Source of the DNA: an uncultured Burkholderiales bacterium
GTDB taxonomy: Bacteria; Pseudomonadota; Gammaproteobacteria; Burkholderiales; Burkholderiaceae_D
Assembly: GCA_937872165.1 (NCBI GenBank)
Contig: CALMOR010000072.1
Location: 1 to 5,873 of the forward strand
DNA: 5,873 nt
Direction: 5' to 3'
Part shown: positions 1 through 5,758 of the stretch, piece after piece
How the letters are laid out: each line of letters opens with the position of its first letter
Position numbering within the stretch: position 1 is the stretch's first letter
Notes under the pieces: model-generated
Seen by the model: only the letters and a program-made list of their open reading frames with translations
Told to the model about the DNA's origin: nothing
The model's database searches: none
Position numbers and translations under genes: made by a program

Positions 1-242
1 CGCAACAGGCCGTCGACGCCGGCCCCGAGATTGAAGACCGCCTTCAGCGCCGGCGGGGTCGCATAGAACGCGGCGGGCGGCGTCCACACGATCGCGTAGT
101 CGGCGGGTTCGGCCGCGGCGCCGACCGCCGGCCGGGCCTCCGCGTCCCAGACCAGGATCGGGACCGCAGGCATCGCCGCGGCGAAGTCCCTCAGCCACGG
201 CTCGGCTCTGGCGCCGGGCGCGCAGAAGACGACGCGGGTCAT
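1..242 (-). CDS. ghrA: Glyoxylate/hydroxypyruvate reductase A, N-terminal part (partial)
   Basis: The first 80 residues of a D-isomer-specific 2-hydroxyacid dehydrogenase are visible; the rest lies beyond the left edge. The start MTRVVFCAPG is followed by a region reading ADYAIVWTPP near residues 50-60 and LKAVFNLGAGVDGLL near residues 65-79. This is the arrangement of the GhrA N-terminus (in E. coli, ADYALVW... then LKAVFALGAGVD). Known members reduce glyoxylate and hydroxypyruvate to glycolate and D-glycerate with NADPH in the cytoplasm. The Rossmann NAD(P) motif and the catalytic Arg/Glu/His residues would lie outside the window, so activity cannot be judged here. The ATG overlaps the stop of the upstream DUF4126 gene as ATGA, which suggests translational coupling and fixes the start well. 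A more distant 2-hydroxyacid dehydrogenase of the same superfamily is the main alternative. Confidence 0.85.
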   Translation of the reverse strand, partial: MTRVVFCAPGARAEPWLRDFAAAMPAVPILVWDAEARPAVGAAAEPADYAIVWTPPAAFYATPPALKAVFNLGAGVDGLL

Positions 243-898
243 CGCATCGTCAGCGACGGCGGACGGGTCGGTTGCTGGAGGGAAGACGGCGCGGGTCTCG
301 GATGATGGCCGATGAGGCGGCGCAGGAAGCGCCAGATCTTCGGCACGATCCAGGCGGCCAGCGCGACGGTCGCCACCAGCAGCACGAGGAAGACCCACGG
401 ATGCAGGAAGGCGAGCAGCAGGCCGCCCGGTGCGAGCACGTCCTCGCCGAGCGACAGGCCGATGTTGCTGAACGGCTCGGGCGACGTGTTGGCCAGCGCC
501 CGCGTGCTGCTCTTCGTCAGATGCGCTCCGGCCGCGAGCGAGCCGCCGAGCATCGCCGCGACCAGCGTGCCGATGCCGCCGCCGTGCGGATCGAGCGCGC
601 CGATCGCCGAGGCCGCGAGCAGCGCGCCCGCCGGAACGCGGATGAAGGTGTGGACCGTGTCCCAGATGCTGTCGACCCACGGAATCTTGTCGGCGAAAAA
701 TTCCACCACGACCATCAGGCCCGAGGCCACCATCACGATCGGATGGCTCAGCGCGTGCAGCCCTTCGGGCATCGCGACCCAGCCCGCGCGACCGACCAGG
801 CCGACCACGAACAGCACGAGATAGAGGCGGATGCCGCTCGCCCAGCCGAGCGCGGCCGCTAACGCGACGATCTGCGTGGGGTCGAGACTGTTGAGCAT
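239..898 (-). CDS. DUF4126 family integral membrane protein
   Basis: A 219-residue, strongly hydrophobic protein. Conserved-looking stretches are SGIRLYL (residues 21-27), EFFADKIPWVDS (66-77), HTFIRVPAGALL (83-94), AHLTKSSTRALANTSPEP (125-142) and SLGEDVLAPGG (149-159). As I recall the family, these are typical of DUF4126. Hydrophobic segments lie at roughly 7-35, 48-67, 88-104, 109-125 and 156-184, so it should sit in the inner membrane. The tail is short, basic and proline-rich (RFLRRLIGHHPRPAP). The function of the family is unknown to me. I chose the ATG at 898, giving MLNSLDPTQI, because the frame upstream of it reads as low-complexity arginine-rich sequence with no resemblance to a protein. 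No strong ribosome binding site is seen. Its stop overlaps the start of the ghrA-like gene, so the two are probably cotranscribed. Confidence 0.88.
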   Translation of the reverse strand: MLNSLDPTQIVALAAALGWASGIRLYLVLFVVGLVGRAGWVAMPEGLHALSHPIVMVASGLMVVVEFFADKIPWVDSIWDTVHTFIRVPAGALLAASAIGALDPHGGGIGTLVAAMLGGSLAAGAHLTKSSTRALANTSPEPFSNIGLSLGEDVLAPGGLLLAFLHPWVFLVLLVATVALAAWIVPKIWRFLRRLIGHHPRPAPSSLQQPTRPPSLTMR

Positions 899-958
899 GC
901 GCGAGCGGACAAGACGACAGCGGAGAGACGACGGGGAAGAAGACGCCGGACCGGAGCG

Positions 959-964
959 ATCGTA
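959..964 (-). promoter_or_regulatory. Possible -10 element for the DUF4126-ghrA pair
   Basis: On the minus strand this reads TACGAT, matching four of six positions of TATAAT, in a locally less GC-rich patch. The -35 position is weak (TGGCGA). In sequence this GC-rich such a match could be chance, so it is only a candidate. Confidence 0.15.
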
Positions 965-1189
965 TCCTTCTCCATCGCGCATCGCCACTCGCTTTCGCCC
1001 GCTTCCCTTCGATGCCTGGACCTTCGCCCACCTCGTCGCCGTGCCGCCGTCGCCTGCTGTCCTCGGCGGTCCCGGGCGATCCCGCGGACTTCGTCGTCCG
1101 TTCCGCGATGGGGGCGAGCGCGATCGTCGTCGTGGCTCTGTCGGGCGCGGCCCTCGTCGCCGCGTCGATGCGCACCCGTCTTCCCTTTC

Positions 1190-1195
1190 GAGGAG
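1190..1195 (+). promoter_or_regulatory. Ribosome binding site of the ABM-domain gene
   Basis: GAGGAG lies six bases before the ATG at 1202. It is the clearest Shine-Dalgarno sequence in the window and decides the start of the 106-residue protein. Confidence 0.75.
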
Positions 1196-1201
1196 CCTGC
1201 C

Positions 1202-1522
1202 ATGGGTCGTTTCGCGATCGTCGCGTACAAGCCGAAGCCCGGCATGGACCGGGAGCTCGAAGCCTGCGTCGCGAAGCATCTGCGGGTGCTCGCCGACGAA
1301 GGTCTCGTCAGCGACCGCCCCGGTTGCACGATGCGCGGCGTCGACGGCACGCTGGTGGAAGTCTTCGAGTGGCGCTCGGCCGAGGCCATCGAGGCGGCGC
1401 ACGGCAACGTTGCGGTCGGCGCGCTGTGGAGCGAGTTCGGCGCCGTCTGCGACTACGTGCCGCTGTCGTCGCTGCCCGAGGCCGGGCGGATGTTCGCGGA
1501 GTTCGACGCCGTCGACCCGTGA
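1202..1522 (+). CDS. Small ABM-fold (antibiotic biosynthesis monooxygenase-like) protein
   Basis: A 106-residue cytoplasmic protein without signal peptide or membrane segment. It starts MGRFAIVAYKPKPG, a typical first beta strand of the dimeric alpha/beta-barrel (ABM) fold. It continues with VEVFEWRSAEAIEAAH (residues 52-67), then LWSEFG (75-80) and CDYVPLSSLPEA (83-94), ending close to residue 106. The pattern of an FEW strand followed by an AH-containing helix, LWxxFG and a CDYVPL strand is one I recognise from small ABM-domain proteins of Burkholderiales. Length fits a single domain. Members of the fold include quinol monooxygenases and haem-degrading enzymes, but many are uncharacterised, and nothing here identifies a substrate. 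The start is supported by GAGGAG six bases upstream. It is the only plus-strand gene in the window, divergent from the DUF4126 gene and convergent with the DinB remnant, and probably monocistronic. Confidence 0.85.
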   Translation: MGRFAIVAYKPKPGMDRELEACVAKHLRVLADEGLVSDRPGCTMRGVDGTLVEVFEWRSAEAIEAAHGNVAVGALWSEFGAVCDYVPLSSLPEAGRMFAEFDAVDP

Positions 1523-1549
1523 CGACCGCTGCGCTCCGCGCACCCGGCG

Positions 1550-1573
1550 CGCGTCAACGCGTCAGCGCGTCAG
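1550..1573. repeat. Three tandem 8-bp units (CGCGTCAR) at the DinB 3' end
   Basis: The plus strand reads CGCGTCAA, CGCGTCAG, CGCGTCAG without a break. Each unit contains TCA, which is TGA on the minus strand (1554-1556, 1562-1564, 1570-1572). Because the period is eight, the three stops fall in three different minus-strand frames. The middle one terminates the DinB-like frame. The array lies between the convergent DinB remnant and the ABM-domain gene. I see no clear terminator hairpin in this gap. Confidence 0.8.
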
Positions 1574-2137
1574 GGCGTCTTCCGTCAGGCCCACCGCGGC
1601 GAGGTCCGCGGTGCGGAAGACCGCGTCGTCGGCCATCAGGAACTCGCCGAGCTGCGGCGGCTTCACCGACGCGCCGCCGGCATCGCATGACCTGTCCGCG
1701 GCGATGGGTCTGATCCAGGAACAGATGGGCGAGGGTTCGGTCGATGCGGTCGATGCGGTCGAGCGGAGTGCCGTGCTTGCCGCGATCGAAGGCCACCTGC
1801 CGCGCGAGCGCATCGTCGCCGTCCGCGTCGAGAGCGCCGCAGAACGCGATCAGCCGCTCGTCGACCTCGCGCTGCCGGACCGCGAGGCCTTCCATCGTCG
1901 AACACGGCATCCGGTCGGCGTAGGTCGTCACGCCGAGGCCGCCCTCCTCGAGCGCATCGCAGTAGCACCGGTCGAGGATGAGGATGTGGTTGAGCGTCGC
2001 GGCGATGCTCGGATAGAAGCTCGTGCGCGGCACGATCCATTCGTCGTGGCTCAGGCGCAGGCAGGCGCGTCGAGGCGACGGTTGGCGAGCCGGTTGGCGC
2101 GCGCCGTCACGAGGAAGCGTCGCGACAGGCGTCCCAC
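1562..2137 (-). pseudogene. DinB family protein gene, broken by frameshifts
   Basis: Three reading frames must be joined to recover one DinB-like protein of about 183-192 residues. From GTG 2137 (or GTG 2110) the first frame gives ARANRLANRRLDA and meets TGA at 2051-2053. The next frame continues LRLSHDEWIVPRTSFYPSI, then AATLNHILILDRCYCDAL, TYADRMP and AHLFLDQTHRRGQV. The last frame gives SVKPPQLGEFLMADDAVF, DLAAVGL and the end. The breaks fit one missing base near 2061-2068 and two missing bases between 1679 and 1689, where HAML would be expected after GQV. DinB/YfiT-like proteins are four-helix bundles that usually bind metal through three histidines. Here the usual HxxxH pattern before RGQ reads D-Q-T-H-R, so at least part of the metal site looks lost. 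GTG 2137 lies one base after the GST stop, suggesting the gene was part of that operon. Sequencing or assembly error is the alternative to true decay. Confidence 0.8.
1740..1757. repeat. In-frame 9-bp tandem duplication inside the DinB remnant
   Basis: GTCGATGCG occurs twice in direct tandem (1740-1748 and 1749-1757), followed by a degenerate third copy, GTCGAGCGG (1758-1766). On the coding strand it produces the repeated residues LDRIDRIDR ahead of the TLAHLF helix. Being a multiple of three it does not shift the frame. It looks like a slippage duplication. Confidence 0.7.
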
Positions 2138-2138
2138 G

Positions 2139-2798
2139 TCACGCGGCCTCCGACGGCAACGGATGCCCCGGCATCAGATCGTACGGATGCTTCCAGCGCG
2201 GCTCTTCGGCGATGCGCCGGGTCCACGACGCGACGGCCGGATGGTCCTTCCAGTCGAGTCCGAATTCGTCGGCGAAGTACAGGTAGCCGACGAGGGAGAA
2301 GTCGGCGATGGTCAGCCGGTCGGCGACGACGTAGCGACGATCGGCGAGATGCGACTCGAGCGTCTTCAACGCGCTCTTCGCTCGCGCGCGAAGGAAGGCG
2401 ATGACCGCCGGATCGTTGCTGCCCGCCGGCGTGAAGTTGAGCATCCAGCGCAGCGTCGCGATGTTCGCCGTCAGCTTGTGGTTGTCCCACAGCGTCCAGC
2501 GCAGGACCTCGCGCCGCTCGTCGTCGTCGGCCGGCCCGAAGCGGCCGAGCGTGGTCGCGAGGTAATCGAGAATGACGCCGCTCTGGGCGAGCGTCCGTCC
2601 TCCGTGTTCGAGGACCGGCACCTCGCCCATGACGTTCTTCGCACGGAACGCCGGGTCGCGCGTGCCGCCGCCGAAGAAGTCGTTCCAGACCGGCGTCCAC
2701 TCGGCGCCCGCGAGCTCGAGCATCAGCGCGACCTTGTACGCGTTGCCGGACTGCGCGAAGCAGTGGAGGACGTAGGGGGATGCGGTCGTCGTCGACAT
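2139..2798 (-). CDS. Glutathione S-transferase family protein
   Basis: A 219-residue protein with the two-domain GST layout. The N-terminal thioredoxin-like domain (about residues 8-82) begins YVLHCFAQSGNAYKVALML, with Ser17 in the position of the usual catalytic or glutathione-activating residue. It holds the cis-proline loop GEVPVLEH (58-65, Pro61) and the glutathione-contacting LAQSGVILDYL (70-80, Ser73). The helical C-terminal domain (about 93-205) includes the N-capping box motif LTIADFSLVGYLYF (162-175, Asp166). Length is normal for the family. Members conjugate or reduce electrophiles with glutathione in the cytoplasm, but the substrate cannot be inferred. The ATG at 2798 gives MSTTTASPYV; no strong ribosome binding site precedes it. 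It lies 33 bases after the GrpB gene and one base before the likely DinB start, so it was probably cotranscribed with both. Confidence 0.92.
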   Translation of the reverse strand: MSTTTASPYVLHCFAQSGNAYKVALMLELAGAEWTPVWNDFFGGGTRDPAFRAKNVMGEVPVLEHGGRTLAQSGVILDYLATTLGRFGPADDDERREVLRWTLWDNHKLTANIATLRWMLNFTPAGSNDPAVIAFLRARAKSALKTLESHLADRRYVVADRLTIADFSLVGYLYFADEFGLDWKDHPAVASWTRRIAEEPRWKHPYDLMPGHPLPSEAA

Positions 2799-2831
2799 GA
2801 TGGCGTTCCGATGAGCGGGGGATGCGAGGTC

Positions 2832-3416
2832 TCAGCGACGAGGCCGGGGGCGAGCCTCGCCGTCGGCGATCGCCGCGCGGATGAAGGCCGACTTGCCTTC
2901 GGTGTAGGCCTCGCGATCGTCGGCGTGGCGCGCGACGAGATCGCTCTTCAGCGCTTCGTAGCGATCCCGCAGGTCCGCATCGTCCCGCAGCAGCCGGGAG
3001 AAGTCGAGGCGGTCGTGCCACGCGCCCGAGTCGTGGACCGTCACGTGCAGATGATGCGTGCGCCGGCCGTTCGCATGGCGCATGAAGAACTGGCGATCGG
3101 TGAGCGTGCCGTTGAATTCGAGCGAGGTCGCATAGCCGTTGCGACAAAGCGGTTCGTTGAGCGCGTACGCGACGTCCATCGAGCGCACGCCGGCGAGCAG
3201 ATCGATGATCGGCTTCGCACGGAGATCCGCGATCGGCGTGCTGCCGATATGGGCGATCTCGACGAAGGTGCCGGGGAACACCGCCATGAGCCGGTCGCGT
3301 TCCGCTGCGAAGAGCTCGGCCCAGCGCGGGTCGTGGTCGACGAGATCGACCGACTGGTCGATCGCGCGACGCAGCGACTCGCCTTCGCCGAGACCGACCC
3401 ACCGATGCCGGATCAC
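2832..3416 (-). CDS. GrpB family protein (UPF0157, nucleotidyltransferase fold)
   Basis: A 194-residue soluble protein with the GrpB signature. DLVDHDPRWAELFAAER (residues 24-40) is the conserved beginning of the domain. EIAHIGSTPI (53-62) followed by LRAKPIIDLLAGV (65-77) is the hallmark core, with Gly58-Ser59 and Asp72 in the region corresponding to a nucleotidyltransferase active site. RRTHHLHVTV (118-127) and YTEGKSAFI (171-179) are further typical motifs. The family resembles DNA polymerase beta-type nucleotidyltransferases; some members are fused to CoaE dephospho-CoA kinase, but the activity of stand-alone members is poorly established. The furthest start is GTG at 3416, giving MIRHRWVGLG; the domain itself begins near residue 14. 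The gap to the upstream acyl-CoA dehydrogenase is 64 bases, the widest in this run, and a separate promoter there cannot be excluded. The tail is short and arginine-rich (EARPRPRR). Confidence 0.9.
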   Translation of the reverse strand: MIRHRWVGLGEGESLRRAIDQSVDLVDHDPRWAELFAAERDRLMAVFPGTFVEIAHIGSTPIADLRAKPIIDLLAGVRSMDVAYALNEPLCRNGYATSLEFNGTLTDRQFFMRHANGRRTHHLHVTVHDSGAWHDRLDFSRLLRDDADLRDRYEALKSDLVARHADDREAYTEGKSAFIRAAIADGEARPRPRR

Positions 3417-3480
3417 GGTCGCCTGCGCCGAGGCCCGCTCGCCTCGAGGCGCGTGCCGCCGTCGTACGAACGCTGGCCCT

Positions 3481-4623
3481 TCAAGCCAGGGCCCGTCCGA
3501 TCAGGATCTTCTGGATGTCGCTCGTGCCTTCGTAGATCTGGCACACGCGCACGTCCCGCCAGATGCGCTCGACCGGAAAGTCCGTGACGTAGCCGTAGCC
3601 GCCGAAGACCTGCATCGCGTCGCTGCACACGCGCTCGGCCATCTCGGACGCGAAGAGCTTCGCCATCGCCGCTTCCTTGAGGCACGGCCGTCCCGCATCG
3701 CGCAGCACCGCCGCGTGCCAGATCATCTGGCGCGCCACCTCGATCTGCGTCGCCATGTCGGCCAGGCGGAACTGCACCGCCTGGTGGGCGAAGAGTGTCT
3801 GGCCGAAGCTCTCGCGCTGCTTCGCGTAGTCGAGAGCGGCCTCGAACGCGGCGCGCGCCATGCCGACCGCCTGCGACGCGATGCCGATGCGGCCACCCTC
3901 GAGTCCCGACAGCGCGATCCGGTAGCCCTGCCCTTCGTCGCCGATGCGGTTGGCCGCCGGCACGCGGCAACCGTCGAAGAGGATCTGCGCCGTGTCGCTC
4001 GCGTGCTGGCCGGTCTTGTCCTCGAGGCGCGCGACGACGTAGCCGGGCGTCTTCGTGTCGACGACGAAGGCGCTGATGCCCTTCTTGCCCGCGGCCTTGT
4101 CGGTGACGGCCATCACCAGCGCGACGTCGGCATGCCGGCCCGACGTGATGAACTGCTTGACGCCGTCGAGCACGTAGTCGGCGTCCGCGTCGGCGCCGTC
4201 CCTGCGCGCCGTGGTCCGCAGCGCGGACGCGTCCGAGCCCACGTGCGGCTCGGTCAGGCAGAACGCGCCGAGCATCGCGCCGCTCGCGAGCGGCTTCAGC
4301 CAGCGCTCCTTCTGCTCGTCGCTGCCGTAGCGATCGAGCATGCTGCACACCGGACAGTTGTTGACGCTGACGATGGTCGACGTCGCGCCGTCGGCCGCGG
4401 CGATCTCTTCGATGATGAGCGACAGCGACAACGTGTCGAGGCCGGCGCCGCCCCAGGCCTCGGGCACCGTCACGCCGTAGCAGCCGAGCGCGGCCAGGCC
4501 CTTCAGCGCGTCGGCCGGGAAGGTGGCGTCGCGGTCCCACTCGGCGGCGAACGGAGCGATGCGCTCGCGCGCGTAGTCGCGCACGGCGTCGCGGATCATT
4601 TCCTGCTCGTCGGTCAGCAGCAT
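3481..4623 (-). CDS. Acyl-CoA dehydrogenase, short-/branched-chain type
   Basis: A 380-residue FAD flavoprotein of normal length for the soluble tetrameric family. It catalyses alpha,beta-dehydrogenation of an acyl-CoA and passes electrons to electron-transfer flavoprotein. The N-terminal helical domain starts LTDEQEMIRDAVRDYA (residues 3-18). The first signature, GAFCLTEPHVGSD (119-131), and KQFITSG (156-162) form the FAD and substrate-binding beta domain. LEGGRIGIASQAVGMAR (241-257) and QRESFGQ (269-275) lie in the C-terminal helical domain. The second signature is QVFGGYGYVTDFPVERIWRD (338-357). The catalytic base is Glu365 in QIYEGTSDIQ, the position used by medium- and short-chain enzymes rather than by isovaleryl-CoA dehydrogenase. 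Chain-length preference cannot be read from sequence alone. The ATG at 4623 lies six bases after the stop of the zinc-ribbon membrane protein, with only a weak GAGG before it, which suggests cotranscription or translational coupling. Confidence 0.95.
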   Translation of the reverse strand: MLLTDEQEMIRDAVRDYARERIAPFAAEWDRDATFPADALKGLAALGCYGVTVPEAWGGAGLDTLSLSLIIEEIAAADGATSTIVSVNNCPVCSMLDRYGSDEQKERWLKPLASGAMLGAFCLTEPHVGSDASALRTTARRDGADADADYVLDGVKQFITSGRHADVALVMAVTDKAAGKKGISAFVVDTKTPGYVVARLEDKTGQHASDTAQILFDGCRVPAANRIGDEGQGYRIALSGLEGGRIGIASQAVGMARAAFEAALDYAKQRESFGQTLFAHQAVQFRLADMATQIEVARQMIWHAAVLRDAGRPCLKEAAMAKLFASEMAERVCSDAMQVFGGYGYVTDFPVERIWRDVRVCQIYEGTSDIQKILIGRALA

Positions 4624-4629
4624 GGGGGT

Positions 4630-5751
4630 TCAGGCCTCGGGCGAGACGATGGTCGTGTCGGGCACCGCGACGTCCCGGTCGGGCTGGTCGGTGCCGCAGC
4701 TCGGACAGTAATGGAAGAACGCGTTCTTCCGATGGGCGCAGACCGGACAGTGCTCGAACAGCTTCATGCCGCAATGCATGCAGAAGTTGGTCTCGCCGTC
4801 GTGGACCTTGAAGCCGCGTTCGCAGCCGGGACACACGCCCGCGTTGGTGCTCTTGATCGCATGCTCGTACGACAGGCCCTTGCGCCGCACCGCCTCGCTC
4901 TGCTGCTCGGCGACCCGCTGGCGTTCGAGATAGCGCTGCATCGTGACGATCGCATAGCGGCCGACGGCCACGGTGACGAGGATGCCGATGACGTAACGGA
5001 CATAGCCGCCGTAGCTCGGCAGGTAAGGGACGAGCTCGACGAAGAAGGTGAACACCGCGAAGAACACGAAGCCCCAGACGAACGGCCACCAGCTCGACTT
5101 GCGATGACGCACGAACAGCCATGCGGCGATCGCCAGCGGCGGCAGCGTGATCGCGAGACGGATCAGGAAGACGCGCAGCTCCATCCGTCGCAGCGCCGCG
5201 TCGAACACCTCGCGCGCAGCATCGTCGAGCGCACCGCGATCGCGTCGCAGGCCGCCGGTCCGTTGATCGACCTCGAGCGAACTCGCCCTCGCCTTCTCGA
5301 GCGCCGCGTCGGCCGTGCGCGACGCCGACGACAGACCGTCGAGGTCGTGCGTGCGCTGGATGACCTCGGGATCCTGGTCGGCCCGCTGCGTGCTCTGCCG
5401 CGCGGCCACCCAGTTCTCGAAGCTCGACCGCGCCGTGCGATAGGCGGCTCGCGCCGACTGCGCCTGCAGGTCGAGCGTCGCGATGCGCTCGTCCGCTTCG
5501 CGCTTCTGCGCCTCTCCGCGCAGGATCGCGGCGTCGAGCGACGCGGCCCGTGGACGGTCGACCAAGTCAGACAGCTGCACGTCCCCGTCGACGGTCGGAA
5601 GGTCGTGGACCACCAGCGAGCCGAGGCCGATCAGGAAGCCGGCGAAGATCGCCGCGACGATCCACAGCACCGCGCGGAACATCCGCTCCGGCGTGCGCAG
5701 GCCCTTCTGCGCGACCGACTGCGAGGCCTTGGCCGACGGACCCGGATTCAT
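4630..5751 (-). CDS. Four-helix membrane protein with periplasmic coiled coil and two C-terminal zinc ribbons
   Basis: A 373-residue protein that I cannot assign to a characterised family. A basic N-terminus precedes a first membrane segment (about residues 25-48). Residues 60-192 are charged, alanine-rich and probably coiled coil. Three more hydrophobic segments follow at about 194-214, 222-243 and 250-270. The C-terminal part carries four CxxC pairs: C307/C310, C324/C327, C335/C338 and C349/C352, that is CPGC-CMHC and CPVC-CPSC, two rubredoxin-like zinc ribbons. Positive residues after segments 2 and 4 (RHRKSS, QRYLERQR) and before segment 1 place both termini and the ribbons in the cytoplasm, with the coiled coil in the periplasm; this topology is inferred. 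ATG 5751 starts seven bases after the RidA stop, and its own stop lies six bases before the acyl-CoA dehydrogenase start, so the three genes are probably cotranscribed. The ribbons could bind nucleic acid, bind a protein partner or be structural; no catalytic motif is seen. Confidence 0.88.
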   Translation of the reverse strand: MNPGPSAKASQSVAQKGLRTPERMFRAVLWIVAAIFAGFLIGLGSLVVHDLPTVDGDVQLSDLVDRPRAASLDAAILRGEAQKREADERIATLDLQAQSARAAYRTARSSFENWVAARQSTQRADQDPEVIQRTHDLDGLSSASRTADAALEKARASSLEVDQRTGGLRRDRGALDDAAREVFDAALRRMELRVFLIRLAITLPPLAIAAWLFVRHRKSSWWPFVWGFVFFAVFTFFVELVPYLPSYGGYVRYVIGILVTVAVGRYAIVTMQRYLERQRVAEQQSEAVRRKGLSYEHAIKSTNAGVCPGCERGFKVHDGETNFCMHCGMKLFEHCPVCAHRKNAFFHYCPSCGTDQPDRDVAVPDTTIVSPEA

Positions 5752-5758
5752 GACGCGT

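Larger units (their letters stand above)
899..1201. other. Divergent intergenic region, 303 bases
   Basis: This stretch separates the minus-strand DUF4126 gene from the plus-strand ABM-domain gene, so it should carry promoters for both. Reading frames crossing it are arginine- and serine-rich shadows. On the minus strand TACGAT (959-964) is a loose match to a -10 box, about 60 bases before the DUF4126 start, but the hexamer 17 bases further upstream (TGGCGA) matches TTGACA poorly. No convincing promoter for the plus-strand gene was found, nor any operator-like inverted repeat or RNA gene. Confidence 0.5.

Noticed and set aside
859..975. Short minus-strand leader-like frame beginning MEKDTIAPVRR that overlaps the DUF4126 start
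   Set aside because: It has a basic, shadow-like composition, no clear ribosome binding site and no family resemblance; it ends inside the DUF4126 gene.
1012..1201. Possible small plus-strand protein upstream of the ABM gene, with a hydrophobic stretch ASAIVVVALSGAALVAAS
   Set aside because: It has no ribosome binding site, runs on out of frame through the ABM gene, and the surrounding residues are low-complexity; the hydrophobic run is probably GTC/GCG-rich chance.
3475..3493. Rho-independent terminator after the acyl-CoA dehydrogenase
   Set aside because: The stem is only six base pairs, overlaps the stop codon and has no following T-run on the minus strand.
831..3587. Very long plus-strand open frame (918 codons)
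   Set aside because: It runs antisense to the GST, GrpB and DinB genes and across the DUF4126 upstream region. Its composition is arginine-, alanine- and valine-rich with no recognisable domain: a typical shadow in high-GC DNA.
4345..4356. CPVC motif in the acyl-CoA dehydrogenase (residues 90-93), resembling a metal- or redox-type CxxC and matching CPVC in the neighbouring zinc-ribbon protein
   Set aside because: The NNCPVC context is, as I recall, common in this dehydrogenase subgroup, and there is no second cysteine pair; the shared motif looks coincidental.
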